Below, one piece after another: positions 13,680 through 25,968 of a stretch of 64,000 bases of DNA. This stretch comes from Zingiber officinale (taxonomy: Eukaryota > Streptophyta > Magnoliopsida > Zingiberales > Zingiberaceae), in NCBI RefSeq assembly GCF_018446385.1, contig NC_055990.1:21943558-22007557 (forward strand), given 5' to 3'. The position numbers were made by a program, and so were the translations under genes. Within the stretch, counting starts at the first letter, position 1. Every line of letters begins with the position of its first letter. The notes under the pieces are model-generated. The model made no database searches. It saw nothing but the letters and a program-made list of their open reading frames with translations, and was not told the DNA's origin.

Positions 13680-15160
13680 TTAAAACTCTTTAAAATAATT
13701 TTTCAACTAATTTTTAAAGGATTTTAAAATAATTTTTCAAATAATTGTAAAAGAATTTTTAAAATAATTTTTCAACTAATTTTTAAAGGATTTTAAAATA
13801 ATTGTAAAAGAATTTTTAAAATAATTTTTCAACAAATTTTTAAAGGATTTAAAAATAAATTTTCAAATAATTTTTAAATCTTTTTAATATAATTTTTCAA
13901 CTAATTTTTAAAGGATTTTAAAATAATTTTTCAAATAATTTTTAAAAGATTTTCAAATGACTTTTCAAATAATTTTTAAAAGATTTTTTAAAATAAATTT
14001 TCAAATAATTTTTTAAAGGATTTTAAAATAAATTTTCAAATAATTTTCAAAGAACTTTCAAAATAATTTTACAATAATTTTTAAAGGATTTTAAAATAAT
14101 TTTTCAAATAAATTTTAAAGAATTTTAAAAATCATTTTACAACTAATTTTTAAAGGATTTTAAAATAATTTTTCACATAATTTTTAAAGAATTTTTAAAA
14201 TAATTTTTCAACTAATTTTTAAAGGATTTTAAAATAATTTTTAAAAGATTTTGAACTGATTTTTCAAATAATTTTAAAAATATTTTTAAAAATAATTTTT
14301 CAAATAATTTTTAAAGGATTTTTTCAAATAATTTTTAAAGGATTTTCAAAATAATTTTTCAAGGATTTTTAAAATAAATTTACAAATAATTTTTAAAGAA
14401 TTTTCAAAATAATTTTTCAAAAAATTTTAAAATAATTTTTAAAGAATTATTAAAATAAATTTTCAAATAATTTTTAATTCGAATGACTTTTGAAATAGTT
14501 TTTAAAAGATTTTTTAAATAATTTTTCAAGTAATTTTTTAAAGGATTTTTTAAAATAATTTTTAAAGTATTTTCAAAATAATTTTTCAAATAATTTTTAA
14601 AGAATTTTTAAAATAATTTTTCAAATAATTTTTAAAATATTTTCAAATGACTTTTAAAATAATTCTTAAAATAATTTTTCAAATAATTTTTAAAGGTTTT
14701 CTAAATAATTTTTCAAGGATTTTTTTAAAAAAATTTAAAAATAATTTTTCAAATAATTTTTAAAAGATTTTCAAATGACTTTTAAAATAATTTTTAAAAG
14801 ATTTTCAAATGACTTTTCAAATAATTTTTAAAATATTTTTTACAATAAATTTTCAAATAATTTTTTAAAGGATTTTTTAAAATAATTTTTCAAATAAGTT
14901 GTAAAGGATTTTCAAAATAATTTTTCTAGGATTTTTAAAATAATTTTGAGAGAATTTTTAAAATAATTTTTCAAATAATTTTTAAAGAATTTTTAAAATA
15001 ATTTTTCAAATAATATTTAAAAGATTTTCAAATGTGTTTTCAAATAAATTTTAAAAGATTTTCAAATAATTTTTCAAAAAAATTTTAAAGTAATTTTTCA
15101 AATAATTTTTAAAAGATTTTCAAATGACTTTTCAAATAATTTTTAAAAGATTTTTATTTT
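13680..15160. repeat. Degenerate 33-36-bp A/T tandem array
   Basis: About 1.5 kb of units related to TTTTCAAATAATTTTTAAAG, spaced 33-36 bp apart, roughly 40 in number by eye. Composition is close to only A and T, with single C or G marks kept at fixed places in each unit. It lies between gag and the 3' LTR of the gag-only Copia element. Read on the element's sense strand, one stretch (14404-14589) stays open as a K/N/L-rich frame, which I take to be a by-product of the repeat. Confidence 0.9.
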
Positions 15161-15564
15161 ATTTGATTAAATTGAATTTATTTGATTAAGTTCAACCTAG
15201 ATCCATCTCACCTGATTCGAAGTTATCAATCAAGTAACCTTAAGTAATTTTGTGAGATGATTATCTAAAATTTAGGATATTTTTAAGGATTAATTTACAT
15301 TTGAGTTGAACTTAGGTTTTTCAATTAGTCAATTAAATATGTATTTCAAGGACTTGTTCCCAGGTTATGGCGAGACACTTGGCCTTCTTGGGTATGAGAT
15401 CATCCACCACTTCCTAGATAGAACCGCTCAAATAAAATATATTTAATTTTCTTTGTGAAACTCCAAGGTTTAACTAACAAGTATAAATTACGCATAAGTC
15501 TTTAATCTATCCTGTTCTAAGCATGCATATTACAAGTAAAATAAATAAACAATCATCAAGCAAT

Positions 15565-17217
15565 TTATCTATTGACAAGGATGATTTTTCTATTAGCTCC
15601 CCCTGGATCATAGCATTGATAAGGTCTATCAAGATAATGGATCTGATCCTTGGGGACCCAATAGTGTCCAGGTCCAACTTGATTAACTAACTTTGTCTTA
15701 GAGACCCATGCTTGGACTATTTTTCTACTTGATCTATTTATAATTGACAAATACGATTTGAATTTGTGTTTGACCTTAAATCCAAGTCCGAATTTGTTGT
15801 AAATGACTCGCTGCTTTCCAAGAATTAGATCCAGATTCTTGGAACCCAACGTGAATCGTTCCAATGTGCCTTTGAGTTCTTTAATTTGAGTTTTCAAATT
15901 GGAATTTTCTTCCTCAAGTTGTTGGACTTGAGTTGAACTTCTAATTTGAACTGACTCTGTTAAATAACTCGAGTCAGTCGCTTCCTTAAGGGTTGTTACC
16001 TCCTTTTGGAGTGACTTGACTCGAACGTTGATTTGGCCAACTTCTTTAGCAAGTAAGGTACTAATTTTTGCAAATCCTCTAACTTAGTTTCGACGAGTAG
16101 AGAACTTACAGTGGGGTTCGGTCCTTCGGAAACGGATGTGGATCCGTGGCTTTGCTCGGACTCGGTTTCTGACTCGCTTTCGGTTTCAGACTCGACTTCA
16201 GACTCGGTTTCTACGATGTTTGCTTGCACTGGTAATGCGAGGAAGCTTGCTGGTTCTTCTTCATAAGTCTCGAATTCATCTGATGACTCAGACCAAGTCG
16301 CCTTTAATGCCTTCTTTCTTCATTGCTTTTTATTTGGACAATCCGGCTTGTAGTGCCCCTTCTGGTTACAGTCGTAGCAGGTGACTCCACTTTTGTCCTT
16401 TGTGTTCGTTTGAGTTGTCTTTTTGTTTCTGCAAATCTTTCGAACAAGACTTAATAACTCGGACACGATCTCGTCGTCGTCCTCTGAGTCCAATTCATCT
16501 TTGGACTCGTTTTTGGTTTTGCGCTTTTCTTTAGCTTCCCGGGTTCTGCTTGTACCTGCAACCAAAGCGACTCCTTTCTCGGCCGGACGTGCATTAGTCT
16601 GTTCATGTAATTCGAATTCGGAAAACAATTCATCTAGTTTAATTAATGATAAGTCCTTGGAAACTTGTAAGCATCAACCATGGATGCCCACAAAGAGTTC
16701 CTCGGGAAAGCGCCAAGCACGTACCTTATTACGTCCCGATTTTCTATTCTTTGGTCGATTGCGTGAAGACCGTTCAACAGGTCTTGGATGCGCGTGTGAA
16801 GTTCGCTTGTTGTCTCCCCTTCCTACATTCTTAAGTTATACAATTTATTACACAATAAATCACGTTTACTTACCTTAGCGTCGGGAGTGCCCTCGTGCAG
16901 CTCAATTAGCCTTTCCCATAGCTCTTTGGCGCTCGGGAAGGGTCCTACTCTGTTGAGTTTTTCTTTTGTCAGTCCGCATTGTAGCATGCAGGTTGCTTTG
17001 GCATTGGCTTCAACCTTCTTCTTTATACTAGCATCCCAGTTGATGCATGAGACTAGTTCTCCCGCGCCGTCACGGGAAGTTCGAGACCAGTCTGGATAAT
17101 AATCCACATCTCAACTTGCGTCTTGAGGTGGTATTCCATCCGGTTCTTCCAATAGCCAAAGTCCTCGCCGAAAAAGAGTGGCGGGCGGAATGTGCTAAAA
17201 CCTTCTTGGAGAACCAT
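15565..17217 (-). pseudogene. Copia gag polyprotein, frame-broken
   Basis: The reading starts at ATG 17217-17215 with FSTFRPPLFFGEDFGYW, the usual opening of Copia gag. It continues into a capsid region (LTKEKLNRVGPFPSAKELWE and CNKLYNLRM near 16870) and a CCHC zinc knuckle (CYDCNQKGHYKPDC, about 16330-16375). An S/E-rich linker (16100-16220) follows. The last part (15565-15897) contains LGKQRVIYNKFGLGF, seen between gag and protease in SIRE-like Copia elements. Stops and frame changes separate these pieces, so this copy cannot make one full Gag. The family role is to form the particle that packs retrotransposon RNA. Confidence 0.8.
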
Positions 17218-18780
17218 TAAAGAATCTAGCACACAATAAGAAGAAAAACAAATTCTAGGACTTTATCCTAGATTAGCAATGCGGGATGTATAATAAAAGG
17301 AACACAAACTCGAGTGGTGTTGCACCAACTTCGAGCAAAATTCGATTCGAACGTGAAAACAGATCGGAATATAGCAATTATACTAATTCCGATTGACTCC
17401 GAAAAATTGAAATGACCACGAGAAAATTTGCTTGACAGGTGGTTGCACCAAATCGAAGCGACCTCGCTCTGATACCAATTGTTGGATCGAGATCGCATTA
17501 GAGGAGGGGGGGTGAATAGCGCTCGTGGCTAATTCGTTTACGATTTAAAACTTTATCAAAGAAATGCAGCGGAATAAAATAAGAGGCAACCACAGAGAGA
17601 CACAAGGTATTTACTTGGTTCGGAGCCTGTGACGACTCCTACTCCAAGGTCCATGCTCGTTGAGCGTTTACGTTGGGCAACAACTAATATCGTAAAGGAT
17701 TTACAAATGAAGTACAATTAATAGCAAATAAATATACCGACGACAAAAGAAATGGCAGAAATAAAACTCCAGGTCGTCGGCGTCAAGTTGTAGCTTCATC
17801 GGAACTTCTTGTTAGCAGCCGGTTGCAAAAAGGTCGCTTGGAATTTGATGCTTCTAGCTGCTGGTCGAAGAAGCCTTAAATATGTTGTTGGAGGCGCCTC
17901 CAATGCCCCATGGAGGCACCTCAGACACAAAAGTCTATCCCTCTTCCTGCGCTTCGATAAGCCTTTGTTGCCTGCTGTTTATCCAGCTTGGAGGCGCCTC
18001 AATCAACGATCTGAGGAACCTCAAAGGCAGTGCCCAAGGCGCCTCATACTCCCTTGAGGCGCTTCCAGCTCCACTTCGCAGTCTGCTTACCCCTTTGCAC
18101 CCGAGGCGCCTCCAAGCTCTATGAAGGCGCCTCGGATACTGTTCATCCGAGGGAAAACCTTATTCTTTTGTACCTGCAAGACATGTTAGCCCCAAAACAT
18201 AAACATATCATGCAAAACAAAGTTAGCACATATAAATTTATTAAATGAATTGTTCGACAGTCTCCAGACTGTCCAGTTCTAACTTCGAATTTCCAACCGA
18301 AAACCCTAGGTCGAACCGACGCCTACTATTTCCTCTTCCGGGGAACGCGTCCTCACCTACTCAATTCAAGAGAGTTTACCTTTTGTCAGTTCGGTCCTCC
18401 AACCTACTAGACTTTTGCTCGGCGCTCGAGTCTTCCGATTTTCATGCTGGACGTCCGGTCCACGACCCGTCCAGTCTTCCACCCGGTTCGCGACACCAGG
18501 ATTTCAACCTAGGGTTACCGCCCCCTAGGATTTTTGCCCGAAGACCTCGACCCGCCAAGGCTTTTCGCATAGGGTTACCACCCTCTATGACTTAGGGTTA
18601 CCGCCCCCCTCGGGTTTTCCACTTGCCTAACCGCAGCTAGGACTTTTGCTTAAGTACATTTAGGACTTTTCTTGCAATGCTCATTCAACATATTAGTAAA
18701 CAAAACACCTTAACTTTAAACCCTTTGACATAATCAAAATATAGGTTCGATCGTCGGATGCTTCCTGCACCAACATTATG

Positions 18781-19124
18781 TGGTATATTAAGGTGTTTGA
18801 GCACTAAAATTGTAGTCACTAACCTATAAACTTCCTTCCTAGATTTTATAATGTCTTTGATGTGCGTATTAGTGCAATTTTACCACACCAACACTTCACT
18901 CCTATTTCATTGTTTGCCATATTTGATGATGAGGAGGAGATTTTTAATGATAAACTTTGTTCCATTTTCATTTGATTTTGGTTCATCAATTTAAAATTTT
19001 AACTCTTTTTTGGTTTAGTGAGGATGGTAGAATGAATGTTTGGATGGTTATTCCTTTCAAAGTTGTTGTTTTTATGTTGTTTAGGTAAGTGTATTTATGA
19101 ATTTTGTGAGGGTTTAAGGTCAAA
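18781..19124. other. Remnant interior of the Mutator-like element
   Basis: T-rich sequence between the Copia insertion and the right inverted repeat. No open frame with coding features and no other element was recognised. Confidence 0.45.
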
Positions 19125-19329
19125 TGACCCTTTAGATTTTGTTAGGGCTCTCTTTTTTAATCTCTTCATTTTCTTTTAAGGTTATTTTAGTCATTACCAT
19201 TTTTTTTTTTCATTTTGACTTGAGGTCAAAGGGGTTAAATGTTGTTTTAAAAATACAGAGGGGCAAATTGTAACTTGATAGAAAACACAGGGGGACTTAA
19301 AGTTATTTAGCCTAAATTTTATCTTATTT

Positions 19330-21477
19330 TATTGTTGCTAACTAAGTCATTTTTTATCTTACTTTTCCTCGTTTGATATGTATATTTGTTATAGTTTCAC
19401 ATCATCTAACTGAAGCATTTATTGATTGTCTAAGTACAAGCTCGTACTGTCTTAAACGTGTCTCTCGAAGTTTTCCCTCAAAATATTCAACTCTGACTTT
19501 TTCTTTAATGCGCTCATTTCTTATTCTATCCATTCTCATATGTTTACACATCCATCTTAATAACTTCATCTCTACAACTCTCATCTTTTACTCATGTGCT
19601 GGAGTCATAGCCCAATATTCAACTTCATATAACATAGTATGTCTAACTGGGGTTTTGTAGAGCTTTCCTTTAAGTTTTTGATATATTTTACGGTGACATA
19701 AAATATCCAATGCTCTCCTTTATTTCAACCATCTTGCACGTATTTTATGTAAAGCATCTTTCTCAATCCCTCCATCATTTTACAAAAATGATCTTAAATA
19801 TTTAAAACTCTCGGTTCCGGGCAACTCGTCATCTTTTATCTTGATAATTGTCTCATTACGTTTAATATTGCTAAACTTAAATTTCATATATTATGTCTTT
19901 ATTCTACTAAGCTTAAAACCTTTCCTTTCTAGTATTTTCTGCCAATATTCTAGTTTAGCATTTAGTCCTTCACGTGTTTTATCCACTAAAATAATATCAT
20001 TCGTGTTTTGAATGTGTGTAGTGAGTTCCTTCATAATTAGTGTAAAAAGATAGGAACTTAGAGTTGATCCTTAATGTAACTCTATCTTTATTGGAAATGT
20101 TTCGGTTACTCAGTCTGAAAGATTTACTCTAGTTGTTACGTCCTCGTATATATCCTTAATTAGTTCAATATATGTTACGCTAACACATCTCTTTTCTAGA
20201 ATTCCCCATAATTTCTCTTGACACTTTATTATAAACTTTTTCTAAGTCAATGAATACCATGTATAGATCTTGCTTTTGCTCCAGATATTTTTCAATTAGT
20301 TGTCTAAGAAGATGTATAACTTCTATTGTTGACTTTTTAGGCTTGAACTCAAATTGATTTTCGATCATCGTGATCTCCTTCCTTAATATTTTTTCTATTA
20401 CTTTTTCTCTAACTTTCATGGTATGTCTCATTAGTTTAATACCTCTATAGTTTGTATAATTTTATACATCTCTCTTATTCTTATATAAGAGAACTAGATT
20501 ACTTATTTCATTGATCAGATATTTTTTTATTTTCAATATCATGTTAAATAATTTTGTAAGTCATTCAATACCTTATTTTCTTAGGCACTTCCATACTTAT
20601 ATCAGAATATTATCTGGTCCAACGACTTTCTATTATGTATCTCATTTAAATTTTGTTCTACTTCTGAAGTTTGAATTATATGATAAAAATTTTAATTTTT
20701 ATACTCATTTGACTTACTTAAATTACCTAAGTTAAATTGGTCACCTAAACCTTCATTAAAAAGTTGATGAAAATACCTCTTCCACTACTCTTTTAATTTT
20801 TCATCGTTTACTAATATCGTATTATATTCATCTTTAATACATTTCATTTGGATAAAATTTCTTGTCTTCCTTCGTCTTACTTTAGCTATTCTATAAATGT
20901 CTCTTTCCCTTCTTTTGTATCAAATTTTTAATATAATCATTCAAAAGTTCATTCTTTGCTTCATTCACTACTTTCTTTGCCTCTTTCTTGACTATTGTAT
21001 ATTTTGTTTAAGTTTTCTTCGCTCTTATAAATATATAATTATTTATAAGTTATTCATTTTTCATTCACTTTTTTTTTATACTTTTTCATTCCACCACCAA
21101 GACTCCTTACTTAGTGGTGCATATCCCTTTGACTCACCAAATAAACTCTTAGCTACTATTTTCAATTTTGATATCATTTTATCTCATGTCATATTAGAGT
21201 CACCATATATTTTACATAATATTTGTACTCCTATCTTCTCCTTAAATATATTTTACTTTCCATGCTTTAACTTTCACCACTTAATTTTAGGAGTCGTATA
21301 TATTTTCTTTCTATTGATATGATACTTGAGGTGTATATCCAACACTACTAGCATATGTTGGATAATTAAGCTTTCTCCAAAGATGACCTTATAATCTTTA
21401 CAAATTTTTCTATCATTTTTCGTAATCATAAGAAAACCAATTTGATGTTTATTATTCTTACTTTTGAACATGATTAA
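19330..21477 (-). pseudogene. LINE (RTE-like) ORF, reverse-transcriptase half
   Basis: Read on the minus strand from high to low coordinates, pieces of one LINE polyprotein appear in order. A C-terminal endonuclease block (21471-21274) has CKDYKVIFGESLIIQH. Reverse-transcriptase palm pieces (20431-20180) have NQFEFKPKKSTIEVIHLLRQ and DLYMVFIDLEKVYNKV. The tail (19584-19402) has LLRWMCKHMRMDRIRN and KLRETRLRQ. Many stops and frameshifts separate them, so the element is dead. The front half of the endonuclease is missing here; a same-strand piece at 56505-56700 could be that front. The Mutator-like element abuts or interrupts its 3' end. Confidence 0.82.
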
Positions 21478-21916
21478 TGTCGGTGTAATTTTCCTAGGTC
21501 AAGGTTGACTAGGTTGGCCAAGTTTGAATTGGCTCAAGATTGAGTCTTGGTATTTGAGTTTTGATGTTTGACAATATATAGAGATTGTAGATGCAATCGT
21601 CCATTTGGGGAGATTAGTAGAGCAATTCTCCTCTAGTCAATTATTGACCAGTTTGGTGCGAAGAAGAGTCAAGTATGTCAAAATTGACCAGATACTTGAT
21701 TGGGAAGTCCTAACTGAAAGTTAGGCAAGGGTAAGTCCAACGGTGAGGTTGGCAGATGATGAAAAATCAAGCGAGTTAGTGTTGATCAGACACTTGGTGT
21801 GGAAAGTCTTGGTGAGTGAAGCTAGAAAGATGAAAAGTTCTAGTGAGTGAAGCTAGACAGTTGGAAAGTCCTAGTGAGTGAAGTCAGGTAAAAGATCTAG
21901 TGAGCGAAGTTAGACA
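21478..21916. repeat. LTR-like start with 33-bp repeats, left part
   Basis: It begins TGTCGGTGTAATTTTCCTAG right after the LINE piece and runs into imperfect tandem units built on GTGAGTGAAGCTAGACAG (21810-21912). The unit continues on the far side of the solo LTR (24530-24780), showing the LTR landed in this array. It is probably an older LTR whose right border was not found. Confidence 0.6.
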
Positions 21917-24529
21917 TGTTAGAGTGTATACTAAAATTCTAGCTTTTGTATAAACATATAAGAATCACATTGATCAAATGCTTATATTTATGCTAAATGT
22001 AATTGTCCATTTAATTTATATTGTAGATAACATGGTGTGAGCAGACACACAGAAGATCATGTTATCAGATCCTTATAAATTATAAACAGTTGCTCACAAC
22101 CAAGATGGAATGAGACAAACCATTGAAGTGGTTGTAGTGTAATTAGGTATTAGTTTATCTTGACTAATAAATTACACTAGTACACTGTGAGTATATTGAG
22201 CAGGACCAATTGAGGTAGTATTTTTTTATACTGAATATATAAAAGAACAATACCTCTGTTATTATGGAAGTGTGTACTCTTAATCATGATATAATAACAA
22301 GTACATATACTTAGTATTTATTTCTTTGATTTATCAAAGGGTGCGATTTAGCTCGTTAAATCAATAGGCCCGATAAGTTGGGAAATGATATTATTTATAT
22401 GGTGTGTTGTTGATTATAGAATGAAACTGTGTCCTAATAATCTAGGTTGATGATATCCCCTTGAGGAGCTCATAAGGATTGTCATGTAAACCCTGCAGGT
22501 GGACTTAGTCCAACATGACGATAAGGTTGAGTGGTACTACTCTTGGAGCTAGATATTAATTAAGTGAGTTGTCAGTAACTCATTTAATTAGTGGGCATTC
22601 AATATCTTAAACATAGGGAGACTAAAACACTCATGATAAGAAGGAGCTCATATAGTAATATGAGATTGGTGCGGTAGTGTAATAATAACTTTTGAGTGGA
22701 ATGAGATATTATTGATAAACTTGAGTTGGGTGTTCGGGGTGAACACGGGAAGCTCAAGCTCATCGAGAGACCAAAACCAAATCCTCCTCTCGGTCCCTAT
22801 TGTAGCCTCATATTTATAAAGTCTTATATCCACCTAAACCCAACTTTTTACCCACCTTAAGGTGGCCGACCAAGCCAAGCTTGGAGCCCAAGCTAGGGTC
22901 GGCCAAACTAAGGTTAGATGAGTTCAAGTTGTTGTCAGCCCTAGCTTGGAACCCAAACAAGGGTGGCCGACCACATTGAATTCAAAAAGAAGTTTTATTT
23001 TGTAAAATCTTTCCTTTTATAGAGATCCATTAAAAGGATTTAAAAGGATGATTTTAATATAAAACTTTCCTTTTTAGATCGGTCATAAAAGAAAATAAAA
23101 GGAAGTTTTTATTTTGGTTGAAAACTTTCCTTTTATGTTAGTTTTAAAATAGAGTTTTAAATTTTTAAAATCTTTCCTTTTATAGCTTTCTACAAATGAA
23201 TAAAAGAGAGATTTGAAATCTTTCCTTATTTGTAGTTATCTATAATGTGAAAGAAAGATTTTAATTTTTGATAAATTTTTCCTTTCTTGAAACCATATTT
23301 TATTTTAAATCTTATCTTTCATAGATATCCATAAAAGGATTTAAAAGAAATCGAGATTTTAATTTATAAAACATTCCTTTTAGAACTATCCACAAAAGGG
23401 ATTTTTAAAACAGAGATTTTAATTTTTGTTTAAAATCTTTCCTTGCTTGGAGAACAAGCATGTGGTCGGTCATGACAAGAAGAAAATGAAGTTTTAGTTT
23501 TTTGTTTAAAACTTTCCTTTTTAGTCATTGGGAAGGAATATAAGGAAATTTTAATTATGTTTAAAACTTTCCTTATTTGCCAAGACCAAGGAATATAAAA
23601 GAGAGCGTAGAGGTGCCTCACCTCATAACAATACATCTTCTATTCCTCTCCTCTCTTCCTTGGTGGTGGCCGACCCTTACTCTTTCTCTCTTCTCCTTTG
23701 TTTTCCCTCTTGGTGATCGGTGGCATAATTGGTGTGGAGATCCATTGATGGTCGGTTGCTTGAAGGAGAAGAAGAAGAGAAGGAGGTTTTCTTGTCTAGC
23801 ATCTCTTGAAGGAAAGTTGGTGGCCGAATTTCATCATCTCTTGGAGAAAGTTGGTGGCCGAAACTTAAAAGGAAGAAAAGGCTTGGGTGGATTCTCGTCT
23901 TGGTAGATCGTCGCCCACACGACATCCGAGATAAGAAGAGGAATACAATAGAAGATCAAGAGATCTATAAGTTACAAGAGATATAGATAGTTATAAGTTT
24001 CCGCATCATAACTAGTGCATCCTTTTGTATAGATCTTGTAAAACCAAACACAAGAGGTTATCGATTTTAATTATCATTTTTGTTATCAATTTTTGTTTTG
24101 ATTTCATGTTTCGATAATGTGTTTCTATTAAGGTCTCTATTGTTAAACCTTATTTACTGTGAGAAGTTTAAATATCCGATTTCTTTGAAAGACTTTGTCT
24201 AGGCAGTGGTGGATGATTTCATACCCAAGAAGGACTAGTGTCTCGTCACGTTTGACCTGGAAGCTGATTCTTGAAATAGATATTTGATCAACTTCTGTAA
24301 TATGGTTTAACTTAGCAAGATCACATCGGTTGAACTTGAAGTAAGAATGTTAAGTTTCGTTCCCAATTCAAGTTTAACTCCTAAAGGAAAAATTTGGATT
24401 AATAATGTTAAACATCGTTTGCAATCCAAATTTAACTTTAGTAGAACACATGGGTAGCTAGGATAGTTCTATACTTGTACAAATTTTTGTACAAGGGAAC
24501 TAGGATGGTATTCTGAGTAGCAACCAACA
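21917..24529 (+). mobile_element. Solo LTR of the TGTTGGAGTGTATACT Copia family
   Basis: It starts TGTTAGAGTGTATACTAAAA and ends ...AGCAACCAACA. A perfect 5-bp duplication AGACA flanks it (21912-21916 and 24530-24534). Length is 2613 bp, in line with the LTRs of the full element at 25073-50942, to which it is similar throughout. No primer site or interior follows, so it is the product of LTR-LTR recombination. It contains several short A/T-rich blocks alternating with GGCCGACC-type motifs. Confidence 0.9.
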
Positions 24530-25072
24530 AGACAGTGAGAAAATCCTGGTGAGTGAAGCCAGGTGAAAGACCTAGTGAGTGAAACTAGGCAAATGGGAAA
24601 TCCTGGTGAGTGAAGCCAGGTAAAAGACCTAGTAAGTGAAGCTAGACAATGAGAAAATTATGAAGAGTGAAGCTAGGTGAAAGCCCTAGTGAATCAAGCT
24701 AGGCAATAAGAAAGCCATAGTGAGTAAAGATAGACAGCAAGAAAGTCTTGGTGAGTGAAGTCAGGCAGGTGGAAATCCAAGTGGGTCTGGGGTGACCAGA
24801 CACCTGGTGTTTGGAAGTTCAAGTGGGTCATGGAGGACCATACACTTGACATGAGACGGTAAGTCTAAGTGGATCAAGGTTGATGGGGGCACTTGGCACA
24901 TCTAGAAAAGTTCAAGTGGGTAAAAGAATTGACCGGACACTTGGTAACAAAGTCCCAGCAGGTCAAGGGTGACCAAATGTTAGGCACGAGCGAGTCCCAA
25001 CAGGTAACGGTTGACCGAATGTTGGGTTTGGGATCCTAGACTTGAGTTAGTCAAGTTAAGGTTAGTCAATCA
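24530..25072. repeat. 33-bp repeats, right part
   Basis: Six or so imperfect units of GTGAGTGAAGCCAGGTGAAA type (24537-24780), then a second series built on AAGTGGGTCA...GGTGACCAGACACTTGG (24780-25030). These are probably parts of the same old LTR that starts at 21478. The full Copia element is inserted at 25073. Confidence 0.65.
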
Positions 25073-25968
25073 TGTTGGAGTGTATACTAAAAGCCTAGCT
25101 TTTGTAAACATTTATTTTTGAAATAAAAGAATCACATTGGTCAATATCTACATTTATTTGTTAAATGTAATTGTTCAATTAATCTATATAGTAGACAACA
25201 TGGTGTGTGGTGTCACACACAGAAGATCATGTTGACGGTTCTTTATAAATTATAAACAGTTGCTCACGACTAAGATGGAAAGGAACAAACCATCGGAATA
25301 GTCGTAGAGTAATTAAGTATTAGTTTATCTTGATTAATAAATTACACTGGTACACTCTAAGTATATTGAGTAGGACCATTTAAGTAAGTTCTTTTTGTAC
25401 TGACTTAATAAAAGAACTAAACCTTAGTTATTATGGAAGTGTGTGCTCTTAATCCTAATATAATAAACAAGCATATATATTTAATATTTATTTCTTTGAC
25501 TTATCAAAGGGTGAGGTTTAGCTCGATAAATCAATATGCTCGATAAGTTGGGAAATGATATTACTTATAGTGTGTGTTGTTGATTATAGAAGGAATCTAT
25601 GCCCTAGTTATCTAGGTTGAAAATGTCCCCAAGAGGAGCTCATAAGGATTGCCATGTTAAACCCTGCAGGTAGACTTAGTCCGACATGACAATGAAGTTG
25701 AGTGGTACTACTCTTAGAGCTAGATAGCTAGATATTAATTAAATGAGTTGTCAGTAACTTACTTAATTAGTGGACATTTGTTATCTTAAACACAGGGAGA
25801 CTAACACACTCATGATAAGAAGGAGCCCATAATGTAATTTGGGATTGGTGCGGTAGTGCGATAATAACTCTCTAGTGGAATGAGTTATTATCGATGAACT
25901 TGAGTTGTGTGTTCGGGGCGAACACGGGATACTCAAGCTCATCGGAAGGTCAAAACCAATTTCTCCTC

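Larger units (their letters stand above)
12110..18775 (-). mobile_element. Non-autonomous gag-only Copia LTR retrotransposon
   Basis: Two long direct repeats, 12110-13406 and 17480-18775, start TGTTGG and end CCAACA. A perfect 5-bp target duplication TTATG flanks the element (12105-12109 and 18776-18780). On the minus strand, a primer-binding site complementary to initiator-Met tRNA (TGGTATCAGAGC, 17477-17466) follows the 5' LTR. A purine tract (AAAAAGGGAGAGAT, 13420-13407) precedes the 3' LTR. The interior has gag only; no integrase, reverse transcriptase or RNase H motif was found. About 1.5 kb of A/T repeat lies where pol would be. The LTRs differ at many sites, so this is not a very recent insertion. 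Movement would need enzymes from a related Copia element. Confidence 0.9.
10970..19312. mobile_element. Mutator-like element (non-autonomous), disrupted by nested insertions
   Basis: The left arm (about 10970-11160) and right arm (about 19125-19312) are long, diverged inverted repeats that begin AACTAAATAACTTTAAGTC and, on the other strand, GGCTAAATAACTTTAAGTC. They share later blocks such as TTTAAGTCAAAATG or its near match and GGTAATGAC/GATAATGAC. A perfect 9-bp direct repeat TAAATTTTA flanks the pair (10961-10969 and 19313-19321). Terminal repeats near 190 bp with a 9-bp duplication are the mark of Mutator-like elements. No transposase frame is visible. Removing the inserted elements leaves roughly 0.8-1 kb of internal sequence, so the original was small and dependent on a helper. 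Confidence 0.82.

Noticed and set aside
14404-14589. K/N/L-rich frame that looks like a coiled coil or antimicrobial peptide
   Set aside because: It is one open window within the A/T tandem array; neighbouring units in the same frame contain stops.
13640-15160. CRISPR-like array
   Set aside because: Units are degenerate, contiguous and without unique spacers, in a plant nuclear retroelement.
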